This document shows positions 7,828-16,298 of a stretch of 45,267 bases of DNA, in pieces (position 1 is the first letter of the stretch; each line of letters begins with the position of its first letter). Source of the DNA: a virus; IMG/VR virus record IMGVR_UViG_3300044837_000033, positions 1 to 45,267 of that record; one strand, 5' to 3'. The translations under genes and the position numbers were made by a program. The notes beneath the pieces are model-generated. The model had not been told where the DNA came from. It searched no databases and saw nothing but the letters and a program-made list of their open reading frames with translations.

Positions 7828-9123
7828 GTGGGACGAGTTGTCCGGGCGTTGAAGCACGCTTGGAATGCGTTTGAAGACGCGCCAAGGGATCTGAGTCCTA
7901 CGTACGTCGGTGGGCCCAGCGTACCTCCGAGGCAAAATCGGTATCCGATGCGCTTCGTCAACGACAAGTCCATCATCGGGGCTATCTATACCCGACTAGC
8001 GCTTGACGTTGCCAGCGTTGAGTTCATCCACTGCAAGATCGACGATCACGGCGTTGCGACCGAGTTGGTTAAAGATTCTCTTCACGACCGAATCAGTCTT
8101 GACCCCAACATCGACCAGTCGGCTCAGGCCTTCAAGCAGGATGTTGCTCTTACGATGTTCGAGCGAGGCCACGTCGCGATTGTTCCAATCGAAAGTGACA
8201 TCAACCCGCTGATCAGTACGGCGTACCAGATCAAGCAGCTGCGAGTTGGTTACGTGGTCGCTTGGTTCCCGAAGAAGGTTACGGTTGAGGTCTATGATGA
8301 CCGTGAGACTGATGGTTCGGGAAATCCGGTCAACGGAGGCATCGTAAAGCAGATTACTTTGCCCAAGGACATGGTCGCCATCATCGAGAATCCGTTCTAC
8401 TCGGTGATGAACGAACCCAGCGGAACGCTTCAACGGCTTCTTCGCAAGCTCTCGATTCTTGACGGGATCGATGAAGCAATCGGCTCGGGCAAGCTGGACC
8501 TGATCTTCCAGCTCCCCTACACGGTTCGTAGCCCTGCCCGAAAGCTCGAGGCCGAGGGTCGACGGGCGGCTCTTCGCGATCAGCTTAAGGATGACGAACT
8601 GGGCATTGGCTACATCGATGTCTCGGAGAAGGTCATCCAGCTTAACCGGCCGATCGAAAACAAGCTGCTCGAGCAGATCACTGCTTTGACTAAACAGCTC
8701 TACGACCAGCTCGGTGTGACGCCCGAGATTCTCAACAGCACGGCAGATCGAAACGCGGTCAACGGCTACTACGACCGCACGATCGAACCCATTGCAAATG
8801 CGATCGCCTTGGAGATGAAGCGTAAGTTCCTCACCAAGACCTCGCGTGCGCAGAACCACTCGATCGAGATCTACCGTGACCCGCTCAAACTCATCCCTGT
8901 TGAGGAGCTGGCTGAGGTGGCGGACAAGCTGATTCGTAACGCGATCCTTACGGCGAACGAGTTCCGCCCGAAGATCGGTTACTGGCCGTCGTCTGAACCG
9001 AGCGCAAACGTTCTACAGAATCCGAACATGCCAGTTCATGATCAGATTCAAGCTCCACAAGCGCCACAACTTCCCGCTGGAGAGGGGGATCCGAATGGCC
9101 AAGGATTACGTCGCATCGTTTAG
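7828..9123 (+). CDS. Portal protein
   Basis: 431 residues; GTG at 7828 with AAGGAGGTGAA seven bases before it. The N-terminal region (YPMRFVNDKSIIGAIYTRLALD), the Gly/Pro-rich wing region and the long stem/crown helices (EQITALTKQLYDQLGVTPEIL, then NSTADRNAVNGYYDRTIEPI) are characteristic of the HK97/SPP1-type portals of siphophages. It forms the dodecameric ring through which DNA enters and leaves. Its 3' end overlaps the next gene by 29 bases. Confidence 0.9.
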   Translation: MGRVVRALKHAWNAFEDAPRDLSPTYVGGPSVPPRQNRYPMRFVNDKSIIGAIYTRLALDVASVEFIHCKIDDHGVATELVKDSLHDRISLDPNIDQSAQAFKQDVALTMFERGHVAIVPIESDINPLISTAYQIKQLRVGYVVAWFPKKVTVEVYDDRETDGSGNPVNGGIVKQITLPKDMVAIIENPFYSVMNEPSGTLQRLLRKLSILDGIDEAIGSGKLDLIFQLPYTVRSPARKLEAEGRRAALRDQLKDDELGIGYIDVSEKVIQLNRPIENKLLEQITALTKQLYDQLGVTPEILNSTADRNAVNGYYDRTIEPIANAIALEMKRKFLTKTSRAQNHSIEIYRDPLKLIPVEELAEVADKLIRNAILTANEFRPKIGYWPSSEPSANVLQNPNMPVHDQIQAPQAPQLPAGEGDPNGQGLRRIV

Positions 9124-9811
9124 CGAGGTCAAGGCCTCGGACGCTCTTCACTTCGGTGTGAAGGGAATGCATTGGGGCGTTCGTAAGTCTCGTTCCGGTG
9201 GTGGATCTTCTGGATCGGCAAAGCCCACGCACGCGCGCAAGAAGGAAGATGCCGCAAAGGCTAAGGCTAAGGTCGGCGCAGCTCACGATGCTCGAATCGA
9301 AAAGCTGAAGGCGGGAACCGGAAGGCCGTTGATCGTCAACGGCAAGAAGCTTTCCACCAAAGAGTCGATCGATCATCTCGAGAAGCAAAAGAAGAAGCTG
9401 GGTCTGAAGCCTTTGAAGAAGGTTGAAGCCAAGCCGACCGACGTCATCAAGAAGGACGAGTCGCCGAACGACACCTATGCTCGGCTTAAGGCAAAGGCCA
9501 AGAAGGATGGGCCAAACAGCCTGACTGATGACGAGCTGAAGTACCTCAATGGCCGATCGGAGGCCTTGAGTAAAGCGCAGAAACTTGTGGCTGATCCTGA
9601 ATCTTGGCTTTCAAAGACCGTGAAGTCTACGTTCCAGAGCGTTCTGCAGGACACGATGAAGAATGTAGCCACTACGGCGGCCACAGCCTTCGTTGCAGAT
9701 CGCGCTAACACCAAGATCAAGACGGCGGCCAAGACAAAGTCGGGAACTGGGACAGCAACAACCTCCAAAGGTCACATACTTCCAGTTCCGTTTAAGGTGA
9801 CGACACTCTGA
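9095..9811 (+). CDS. Head-associated basic protein with HFGVKGMHWG motif
   Basis: 238 residues. The start chosen is the ATG at 9095 inside the portal gene, after GAGAGGGGGA. The N-terminus carries ALHFGVKGMHWGVRKS, the Hx-G-x-KGM-x-WG motif found in many phage proteins encoded beside portal and protease genes. The remainder is very rich in Lys and Ala, with a helical middle and a Thr/Lys tail. Its place between portal and protease-capsid suggests an internal head or scaffold-like protein. A related motif stands at the N-terminus of the RNA polymerase-like protein at 42171. Confidence 0.65.
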   Translation: MAKDYVASFSEVKASDALHFGVKGMHWGVRKSRSGGGSSGSAKPTHARKKEDAAKAKAKVGAAHDARIEKLKAGTGRPLIVNGKKLSTKESIDHLEKQKKKLGLKPLKKVEAKPTDVIKKDESPNDTYARLKAKAKKDGPNSLTDDELKYLNGRSEALSKAQKLVADPESWLSKTVKSTFQSVLQDTMKNVATTAATAFVADRANTKIKTAAKTKSGTGTATTSKGHILPVPFKVTTL

Positions 9812-9828
9812 GTGAGGAAACCGTCAAA

Positions 9829-11832
9829 ATGACAGTGAAAACCAAGACTCCTAGTTTCTCGGGGTACGTCACCAAGGCGAACCTTGAGTGCTCGGATGGT
9901 CGGATCATCATGTCCGACGCGTTCAAGCACCAGGACGGGACGAAGGTCCCGTTGGTGTACCAGCATAACCACAAGGACGCAGGTCAGGTCCTTGGTCACG
10001 TCGTTCTGACCCACAAGGAAGACGGGATCTGGGGCGACGCCTACACCAACAACACGGTTCAGGGCAAGAACGCAGTGGAGTTGGTTCAGCACGGCGACAT
10101 CGACAAGTTCTCCATCTGGGCGAAGAACCTGGTGGAGAGCGGACGCAATGTCAAGAAGGGTGACATCCAGGAGGTGTCCATCGTTCTTGCTGGGGCGAAC
10201 CCCGGCGCTCTGATCACGGAGCGTGAGTTGGCCCACTCCGGCTACGACGAGGATGTTGAGTTTGTCCTCGTAACCGGCGAACTGACTCACGCCGATCCAA
10301 CTCCTCCGACCGAGCCTGCTCCTCCGGCTCCTCCGGCCAACGCCGATGGGGCTGAGAAGACCGTCGGTGAGGTCCTTTCCACCCTTTCCGAGGAACAGCA
10401 GCAAGCAGTCAACCAGGTCATCGAAGAGGTTGTCACCGAAGCCGTTGCCGAGGCGACCACCCAGGCCGCCCTTCAGCACGACGCTCTTAAAACTCAGGAG
10501 GAAAACAGCATGACTCGCAACGTCTTCGACCAGACGACGGACGGCGGTAGCAAGCTTCCGCAGCTGAAGCACGCAGACGTCCAGGCGCTGTTCACTGCTG
10601 CCCGTGAAGGCAAGGTGGATTCCCTCAAGGAGTTCCTCCGTAGCAACAGCGGCCAGGAGCTCATGCACGCTGTCGACTACGGTGTCGACAACATCGAGGT
10701 TCTGTTCCCGGACGCCCAGGCGCTCATGCGTACCCCGACCTGGGTCGACCGTCGCCAGGAGTGGGTCAAGGTCTTCATGGCGGGAACCAGCAAGTCCCCG
10801 TTCAGCCGGGTCAAGACCATGTACGCCGACATCACGGCGGAAGAGGCCCGCGCGAAGGGTTACATCAAGGGCAACCAGAAGACCGAAGAGGTCTTCCCGG
10901 TGTTCAAGCGGAGCACTGGCCCGACGATGGTCTACAAGAAGCAGAAGCTCGACCGCCAGGACATCATCGACGTCACAGACTTCGACATCGTCGCATGGCT
11001 CAAGGCCGAGATGCGGGGCAAGCTCGACGAGGAAATCGCACGGGCTGGCCTGTTCGGAGATGGCCGCGCTGCGGACTCCGACGACAAGATCCAGGAGCCG
11101 ACCGGCAACTCTGGTGACGGCATCCGTTCCATCATCAACGACCACGAACTCTACGCCGAGACCATCGGTGTCGACCTTCCTGCAACTCCTGTCAACGACC
11201 AGTGGAACGCGCTTATCGACGCGGCCGCTGTCAACCGTGAGTCCTACATGGGCTCGGGTAACATCACTGCCTTCATGACATTCGGCACGGCGGCGAAGAT
11301 GCTTACCGTCCGGGACGAGTTCGGTCACCGGATGTACAAGAACCTCTCCGAGCTGGCCGGGGACATGGACGTCAACCAGATCGTTCGCGTTCCGACCTCT
11401 CTGTGGGCCGACACGGACATCTTGATGATCCTCGTCGACCTCTCGGACTACAACTTCGGTACGAACGCCGGTGGGCAGGTCACCCTGTTCGACGACTTCG
11501 ACATCGACTTCAACCAGTACAAGTACCTGATGGAGACATACCTCTCAGGTGCTCTTACTCTTCCGTACTCGGCGCAGATCTACCGTCGCAACGCCGCTGG
11601 CGGCACGGTTGCTATCGCTGCCCCGACCTTCACGGATGGCGAAGACGGTACCGGCACCATCGTGATCCCGGCCCGCGTTGAGGGTCGTACCTACCTGGTC
11701 AACGGTCAGCCGCAGGCTCCTGGCTCGACTGTCACGATCAACGACCCGGCCAACGTCGTGGTTCGCGCGGACGCGGGATACACCCTCGCTGCGGGTACTT
11801 CGAGCTGGACCTACACCCCGACCACGGCCTGA
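9829..11832 (+). CDS. Fused prohead protease and HK97-type major capsid protein
   Basis: 667 residues, one open frame. Residues 1-150 match the U35-type prohead protease: LVYQHNH around His46/His48 and FSIWAKN with Ser95 as likely nucleophile. A Pro-rich linker (about 160-175) and a helical, Glu-rich scaffold-like segment (about 180-225) follow. Residue 228 is Met10510 (position 10510), preceded by CAGGAGG, and begins the HK97-fold capsid (about 228-600). Residues about 600-667 form an Ig-like or beta-sandwich domain (VEGRTYLVNGQ, VVVRADAGYTLAAG). Codons are strongly C/G-ending, as expected for an abundant protein. ATG at 9829 after GAGGAAACC. Confidence 0.9.
   Translation: MTVKTKTPSFSGYVTKANLECSDGRIIMSDAFKHQDGTKVPLVYQHNHKDAGQVLGHVVLTHKEDGIWGDAYTNNTVQGKNAVELVQHGDIDKFSIWAKNLVESGRNVKKGDIQEVSIVLAGANPGALITERELAHSGYDEDVEFVLVTGELTHADPTPPTEPAPPAPPANADGAEKTVGEVLSTLSEEQQQAVNQVIEEVVTEAVAEATTQAALQHDALKTQEENSMTRNVFDQTTDGGSKLPQLKHADVQALFTAAREGKVDSLKEFLRSNSGQELMHAVDYGVDNIEVLFPDAQALMRTPTWVDRRQEWVKVFMAGTSKSPFSRVKTMYADITAEEARAKGYIKGNQKTEEVFPVFKRSTGPTMVYKKQKLDRQDIIDVTDFDIVAWLKAEMRGKLDEEIARAGLFGDGRAADSDDKIQEPTGNSGDGIRSIINDHELYAETIGVDLPATPVNDQWNALIDAAAVNRESYMGSGNITAFMTFGTAAKMLTVRDEFGHRMYKNLSELAGDMDVNQIVRVPTSLWADTDILMILVDLSDYNFGTNAGGQVTLFDDFDIDFNQYKYLMETYLSGALTLPYSAQIYRRNAAGGTVAIAAPTFTDGEDGTGTIVIPARVEGRTYLVNGQPQAPGSTVTINDPANVVVRADAGYTLAAGTSSWTYTPTTA
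10510..11832 (+). CDS. Major capsid protein from an internal start within the fused gene
   Basis: An in-frame ATG at 10510 lies eight bases downstream of AGGAGG (10496-10502 region, CAGGAGGAAAACAGC). Translation here yields a 440-residue capsid protein without the protease and delta-like segment. Internal initiation would provide the large excess of capsid over protease that assembly needs, comparable in logic to lambda C/Nu3. That the site is used is inferred; the binding site and frame are directly visible. Confidence 0.65.
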   Translation: MTRNVFDQTTDGGSKLPQLKHADVQALFTAAREGKVDSLKEFLRSNSGQELMHAVDYGVDNIEVLFPDAQALMRTPTWVDRRQEWVKVFMAGTSKSPFSRVKTMYADITAEEARAKGYIKGNQKTEEVFPVFKRSTGPTMVYKKQKLDRQDIIDVTDFDIVAWLKAEMRGKLDEEIARAGLFGDGRAADSDDKIQEPTGNSGDGIRSIINDHELYAETIGVDLPATPVNDQWNALIDAAAVNRESYMGSGNITAFMTFGTAAKMLTVRDEFGHRMYKNLSELAGDMDVNQIVRVPTSLWADTDILMILVDLSDYNFGTNAGGQVTLFDDFDIDFNQYKYLMETYLSGALTLPYSAQIYRRNAAGGTVAIAAPTFTDGEDGTGTIVIPARVEGRTYLVNGQPQAPGSTVTINDPANVVVRADAGYTLAAGTSSWTYTPTTA

Positions 11833-11840
11833 TCTGACCC

Positions 11841-12161
11841 ATGAAGTACTCGGGAAAGATCGGCTTTGCGTCTAAGGTCGAGACTTCCCCGGGCGTCTGG
11901 GAAGACGTAATCACCGAACGCGACTACATCGGTGACGTGCTTCAGAGGACGGAGCGGCTGGATACTGGTTCTACGATTATCCCAAGTTATCGTACAACTA
12001 CCAGCTACTCCGTCCTCTCAGACGGCGTTCTGAAAGAGCGCTACTCCGACGTTCGCTACATTTCCGATCAGGGAACCCGGTGGAAGGTCGATTCGATCAT
12101 CCGCAAGTTCCCTCGCATGGAGATGTTCGTATCTGAGGAGTACAATGGGCCAACGCCTTGA
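11841..12161 (+). CDS. Head-tail connector / head closure protein
   Basis: 106 residues; ATG at 11841, no clear binding site, eight bases after the capsid stop, so re-initiation is likely. A small beta-barrel pattern (YSGKIGFASKVETSPGVWED, then RWKVDSIIRKFPRMEMFVSE) matches the head-closure proteins of siphophages that sit under the connector and plug the portal channel. It overlaps the tail terminator gene by 17 bases. Confidence 0.75.
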   Translation: MKYSGKIGFASKVETSPGVWEDVITERDYIGDVLQRTERLDTGSTIIPSYRTTTSYSVLSDGVLKERYSDVRYISDQGTRWKVDSIIRKFPRMEMFVSEEYNGPTP

Positions 12162-12450
12162 GCTTCAGACGTTACTAGAAGAGATGGCTGCGCCGCATTC
12201 GGTATATTTCCAGCCACCTCAAGATAGCGGTATGAGTTACCCATGCATTGTATACCAATGGGACGACGCAATCGTCGACCACGCGGACAATGTTAACTAC
12301 AAGTACTCAAAGCGCTATCAAGTCACGGTCATCGACCGTAACCCCGACAGCGAAATCGCAGATGCGGTCAAAGAGCTTCCCTATACGAGGTTTGATCGTT
12401 TCTTCGTCACCGATGGCTTAAACCATACGGTGTTCCAGATGTTCTTCTAG
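12145..12450 (+). CDS. Tail terminator protein
   Basis: 101 residues; ATG at 12145 after GAGGAG, overlapping the upstream gene. The pattern YPCIVYQWDDAIVDHADN, KRYQVTVIDRNPDSEIADAV and FVTDGLNHTVFQMFF is that of siphophage tail terminator (neck-end) proteins, which cap the tail tube and stop its growth. Order connector, terminator, tube is conserved. Confidence 0.8.
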   Translation: MGQRLELQTLLEEMAAPHSVYFQPPQDSGMSYPCIVYQWDDAIVDHADNVNYKYSKRYQVTVIDRNPDSEIADAVKELPYTRFDRFFVTDGLNHTVFQMFF

Positions 12451-12465
12451 GAAGGAAGACATAGC

Positions 12466-13344
12466 ATGACCGCATTGGTCTGGGACGCTCCTGAAGAGCG
12501 TGTCTTTGAGACCGGCGTCGATCACGGTGTTCTGTACACGCCTGACTCCAACGGCGAGTACAACACGGGAGTGGCCTGGAACGGCCTTACCGGTGTCACC
12601 GAGTCGCCTTCGGGTGCCGAACCGCAGAAGACCTACGCAGACAACATTCTGTACGGAACGCTGTTCTCCGCTGAGGAGTTCGCGGCCACGGTCGAGGCCT
12701 ACACCTGCCCGGACGAGTTCTGGGAGTTCGATGGTGTGAGGGTCACCGCTGGTGGCGTTCAGCTCGGTCAGCAGAGCCGACCCGCTTTCGGCTTCTCCTA
12801 CCGCACCAACAAGGGCAACGCCCTCGACGGCGACGCCGGTTACGTCCTTCACCTCGTCTACGGTTGCCAGGCGGCTCCGAGCGAGAAGGCGTACAAGACG
12901 ATCAACGACAGCCCGGAGATGACGACCTTCAGCTGGTCGCTGTCGACGACTCCTGTCGCGGCCACGGGTTACAAGCCCACGGCCATCGTCAAGGTCGACT
13001 CGACGGACCCGCGCGTTGACGCTGGTCGTCTGGCTGCCCTCGAGGCGATTCTCTACGGCGGACCCGGCGTGGACCCGCGTCTTCCGCTTCCGGATGAGGT
13101 CGTCACGCTCATCGGCACTGGCGTCAGCCTGATCACGCCGACTGCTCCGACCTACAACTCCACCACTGACATCATCACGATCCCCTCGATCACTGGTGTT
13201 CAGTACTCGATCGACGGTGTCGGCGATGTCGACCCGGGCCCGTACGGTCCGATCGCGGCCAACACCGTGGTTCGCGCTCGTCCGGAGCCGGGTTACAACT
13301 TCACCGGTACCTACGTCACCGCTTGGCTGATCGTCTTCAGCTAA
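12466..13344 (+). CDS. Major tail tube protein with C-terminal Ig-like domain
   Basis: 292 residues; ATG at 12466 after TAGGAAGGAAG. Residues 1-205 show the tube fold signature VYTPDSNGEY-type loop, GVAWNGLTGV at about 38-47 and RPAFGFSYRTNKGN. Residues about 225-292 (APTYNSTTDIITIPSITG, NTVVRARPEPGYNFTG) form a beta-sandwich that resembles the C-terminus of the major capsid protein. Highly C/G-ending codons suggest abundant expression. A paralogue lies at 13887. Confidence 0.85.
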   Translation: MTALVWDAPEERVFETGVDHGVLYTPDSNGEYNTGVAWNGLTGVTESPSGAEPQKTYADNILYGTLFSAEEFAATVEAYTCPDEFWEFDGVRVTAGGVQLGQQSRPAFGFSYRTNKGNALDGDAGYVLHLVYGCQAAPSEKAYKTINDSPEMTTFSWSLSTTPVAATGYKPTAIVKVDSTDPRVDAGRLAALEAILYGGPGVDPRLPLPDEVVTLIGTGVSLITPTAPTYNSTTDIITIPSITGVQYSIDGVGDVDPGPYGPIAANTVVRARPEPGYNFTGTYVTAWLIVFS

Positions 13345-13368
13345 ACCCTCACAAACAGGAGGAAGAGA

Positions 13369-13875
13369 GTGCTCGAGCTAAAGGTTACACAGAACGACAA
13401 GCCCGTAATTCTCAAACTTGAGCACTCTCTTCTATCCCTGTCAAAATGGGAGTCAAAACACCGTAAGGCCTTCCTTGGCCCCACGGCAAAGACGCATGTC
13501 GAGATGATCGAGTACTTCGAAGACATGCTAGTTACCCCCGGAAACAAAGATCTGGTGTACCTACTTGCGCCGGATCAGCTCGAGGAAGTTACCAACTACA
13601 TCAACGCAAACCGATCTGCTTCATCGGTTCCTGAGATCCAATCCAAGAGTCCCTTCCAGAACGAGATCGTAACTTCGGAACTGATCTACTACTGGATGGT
13701 CGCACTCCGCATTCCGTTCGACGCCGAGAAGTGGCACCTCTCGCGGCTTCTCATGCTGATCCGAATCACCAACTTCAAGTCTGAGCCGCCCAAGAAGCAG
13801 AGTGCTGCTCAGAAGATGGCGGATTGGCGCAAGTTGAACGAAGAGCGTAAGGCAAAGCTCAATACTAAGGGTTGA
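13369..13875 (+). CDS. Tail assembly chaperone
   Basis: 168 residues; GTG at 13369 after ACAGGAGGAAGAGA. The protein is helical with VILKLEHSLLSLSKWESKH, ELIYYWMVALRIPFDAEKW and a basic C-terminus ending near AAQKMADWRKLNEERK, the layout of gpG-type chaperones that coat the tape measure before tube assembly. No second overlapping reading frame with an obvious slippery site was seen, so the usual G/GT frameshift is either absent or not recognisable. Unusually, four genes separate it from the tape measure. Confidence 0.75.
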   Translation: MLELKVTQNDKPVILKLEHSLLSLSKWESKHRKAFLGPTAKTHVEMIEYFEDMLVTPGNKDLVYLLAPDQLEEVTNYINANRSASSVPEIQSKSPFQNEIVTSELIYYWMVALRIPFDAEKWHLSRLLMLIRITNFKSEPPKKQSAAQKMADWRKLNEERKAKLNTKG

Positions 13876-13886
13876 AAGGAGGCTAG

Positions 13887-14687
13887 GTGCTTACCTGGGA
13901 TCCCCCAAATGAGAGATACTTCCATCAGGGCTTAGATCGCGCGGCTATCTACATCGGAGATGATCCGCCGGTAGCTTGGAATGGTCTCACCGATGTTAGC
14001 GAGGGCGGCTCGAACAACAGCGACATCATGTATCGAGACGGTAAGATCATCCTAGCCGACATGGATGCATCCGACTTTCAAGCGAGTATCACGGCGCTGT
14101 TCTTCCCTGACGAGTTCTCAGCGTGCATTGGAATTCCGGAAGTAGCAGAGAATCTCTACGTCGACAACCAGAAGCCCAAGCGATTCAATCTCACCTATCG
14201 CACTCTGGTTGGTAACGGTAGTACTGGAGACCTGTTCGGTTACCAGATTCATCTGGTTTACAATGCTCTCGCGGCCGTGGGCACGCGCGCGCGAAAGACT
14301 CTCAGTGACAATCCCGAGATGATGCCGTTCTCGTTCGATCTGGTCTGCACTCCTGTGAAGCTTCCCGGCTTCCGTCCGAGTGCGCACTACATCATCGACA
14401 CTCGAGGAATGCAGTCGGGCCAGCGTCAAGAGCTGGAAGATCTTCTCTACGGCAAGGGCGTGACACCCGGACATTTCCCCACTGTCGATGAGTTGTTCGA
14501 ACTGATGAACTTCGGCGTCATCATGAAGGTCCACAATAACGGCGACGGAACATACAAGATCTACGGTGCGGAACAGTACTTCACTGACAACGGTGACGGT
14601 TCTTACGTGGTCACTAACATGAATGCTGTTGTCGCTGGAAGCAATTACGCCATTAGCGACGGCGGCAATACCGTCATCGTGCCATAA
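13887..14687 (+). CDS. Second tail tube-like protein
   Basis: 266 residues; GTG at 13887 after AAAGGAGG. It shares the tube core of the 12466 gene: AIYIGDDPPVAWNGLTDV, FSACIGIPEVAENLYVDNQ and KRFNLTYRTLVGNG. The C-terminal 60 residues differ, with two NNGDGTYKIYG / DNGDGSYVVTN repeats in place of the Ig-like domain. It could be a minor tube component, a tip or neck tube protein, or a tube initiator. Codons are less optimised than in the major tube gene, consistent with lower expression. Confidence 0.75.
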   Translation: MLTWDPPNERYFHQGLDRAAIYIGDDPPVAWNGLTDVSEGGSNNSDIMYRDGKIILADMDASDFQASITALFFPDEFSACIGIPEVAENLYVDNQKPKRFNLTYRTLVGNGSTGDLFGYQIHLVYNALAAVGTRARKTLSDNPEMMPFSFDLVCTPVKLPGFRPSAHYIIDTRGMQSGQRQELEDLLYGKGVTPGHFPTVDELFELMNFGVIMKVHNNGDGTYKIYGAEQYFTDNGDGSYVVTNMNAVVAGSNYAISDGGNTVIVP

Positions 14688-14697
14688 GGAGGAGTGC

Positions 14698-15186
14698 GTG
14701 GCTACCATCAATGTGCTGACGCAGGCAGCTGCGGACGCCGTTCTTGCTCAATCTGTCGTGTCGTTCTCGATCAATGGTTCTGGACACCTGATCGGAACCA
14801 AACATGACGGTTCAACATTCGACGCCGGTGACTTCAACACGGTGATCACTTCGCTGATCAACACGGTCCTGGCTTCAGCCACCCTCAACAAAATCCTTGT
14901 GTCGGTGACCAACGTAGCTGATATCCCCATCCGTGCAAAAGGCATGTCCGGTCAGACCGGTGACCTTCAGCAGTGGCAGAACAACGCAGGTACCGCTCTG
15001 GCCAAGATGGACAAAGACGGCAAGCTCACCGCCGTTGCGCTTCTTGGAACTGCGATCGATGGCGATTTGAACACGCTGACGAATCTGAATGCGGCAAAGG
15101 TCGATAGCAAGAAGGTTACGGTCAACGCGACAGCTCCTTCGACGCCCTCGACCGGTGACATCTGGATCAACCCAACTGGGGCGTGA
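14698..15186 (+). CDS. Minor tail or fibre protein, 162 aa
   Basis: GTG at 14698 after AAGGAGGAG. The first 65 residues are helical and Ala/Leu-rich; then VSVTNVADIPIRAKGMSGQ and LQQWQNNAGTALAKMDKDGK resemble beta-prism-like fibre shaft repeats of phage tails (QWQNxxGTxLAxIDxxG). The end (APSTPSTGDIWINPTGA) is a typical fibre C-terminal cap motif. It probably attaches to the tail tube proteins encoded around it. Confidence 0.6.
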   Translation: MATINVLTQAAADAVLAQSVVSFSINGSGHLIGTKHDGSTFDAGDFNTVITSLINTVLASATLNKILVSVTNVADIPIRAKGMSGQTGDLQQWQNNAGTALAKMDKDGKLTAVALLGTAIDGDLNTLTNLNAAKVDSKKVTVNATAPSTPSTGDIWINPTGA

Positions 15187-15191
15187 TTTAG

Positions 15192-16298
15192 ATGACACTC
15201 ACCGCCTCGGCCAAGTCAGAATCAATTGCTGACTTTAGTGCATCAATGGCCGGTCACATTCAGGCGTGGGTTTGGACCGGAGTCAACTCACAAACCACGA
15301 CCCAAACGCTTATCGACTACGTCTTCGGCTTCAAGCAGACACAGTCATATTCCGACACTCAGGACTTTGATGCCTGGATCAACGGCACCAACGTCCATTC
15401 GGAAACCACGACCAACAACAAGGGTGCCGATGAGTGGCAGTTCTACACGGTAACCAAGACCTACAACCGGCCCGCTTATGGCTCAGCAGATGTCTATCAG
15501 GACGCTCGTTGTCGCGTTGATGGCATCTTCGATGGCCCGACGTCAGACACCGGTACGCACAACATCACCACCAAGGTCCCGGCCAAGGCAGGTACGGTTC
15601 TTGCCGCTCCGAGTGGCGTTTACTGGGCTGCCGCTACTTCATCGTCGCTGACGTTCAACTGGAGCGATCCTCCGAGTGCCGGAATTGGTCCTGCTCCGGA
15701 CAACATGTGGGTTCAGTTGGCGACCGATCCTGGGTTCACCAACCTGGTTGCTAACGGCTTTGCCGGAAACGTCAACACATGGACTGCAACCGGTCTCACT
15801 CGAGCCACGACGTACTACTTTCGCGTCTACGCTCACAACTCGGTCGGTGCCAGTCCATTCTCGGGCGGTGTTGGTGGAACCACTTCGCCAACTGTTCCGG
15901 ACACAATGGCGGCTCCGACGGTTCTTACGCCCACTACTGACGGCTTCAGTGTTCAGTTCACTGCGCCCAACAACGGTGGATCTGCGATCAGTTCTTATGA
16001 GATCCAGGTCAGTAAGGACAACTTCGCTACGGTTGCAGCTACTTTCACTGGCGTAACCTCTTCACCCAAGGTACTGACCGGACTAAGTCCCGGAACCAAG
16101 TATCGAGCTCGAGTTCGAGCGATCAACGCAGTGGGCGGAGCATCTTGGTCTGCGTCATCAGCAGAGATTCAAACTCTGGGTGGTGTCAAAGTCTGGAATG
16201 GAACGGCGTGGATCGAAGGTATCGTCCGAACCTGGGACGGTTCTTCGTGGAAGGTTGTCGTTGTCCGTAAGTGGAACGGAAGCAGTTGGGTCGTATGA
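15192..16298 (+). CDS. Minor tail protein with two fibronectin type III domains
   Basis: 368 residues. Residues 1-130 are beta-rich and unrecognised. Two FnIII domains follow at about 135-232 (TRATTYYFRVYAHNSVGASP) and 238-328 (SPGTKYRARVRAINAVGG). The C-terminus has three Trp-rich repeats, VWNGTAWIEG, TWDGSSWKVV and KWNGSSWVV, common at phage surface-protein ends. Such domains decorate tails and may give weak carbohydrate contact. The stop overlaps the next gene's ATGA. Confidence 0.8.
   Translation: MTLTASAKSESIADFSASMAGHIQAWVWTGVNSQTTTQTLIDYVFGFKQTQSYSDTQDFDAWINGTNVHSETTTNNKGADEWQFYTVTKTYNRPAYGSADVYQDARCRVDGIFDGPTSDTGTHNITTKVPAKAGTVLAAPSGVYWAAATSSSLTFNWSDPPSAGIGPAPDNMWVQLATDPGFTNLVANGFAGNVNTWTATGLTRATTYYFRVYAHNSVGASPFSGGVGGTTSPTVPDTMAAPTVLTPTTDGFSVQFTAPNNGGSAISSYEIQVSKDNFATVAATFTGVTSSPKVLTGLSPGTKYRARVRAINAVGGASWSASSAEIQTLGGVKVWNGTAWIEGIVRTWDGSSWKVVVVRKWNGSSWVV

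Noticed and set aside
7996-8859. 287-codon minus-strand frame over the portal gene
   Set aside because: Shadow of the portal's codon bias; no start signal and no recognisable motif.
9772-11328. 518-codon open frame on the minus strand
   Set aside because: It lies antisense to the protease-capsid gene; the strong C/G third-position bias of that gene removes stops on the other strand. It has no ribosome site and a Val/Leu/Asp-rich sequence with no domain.
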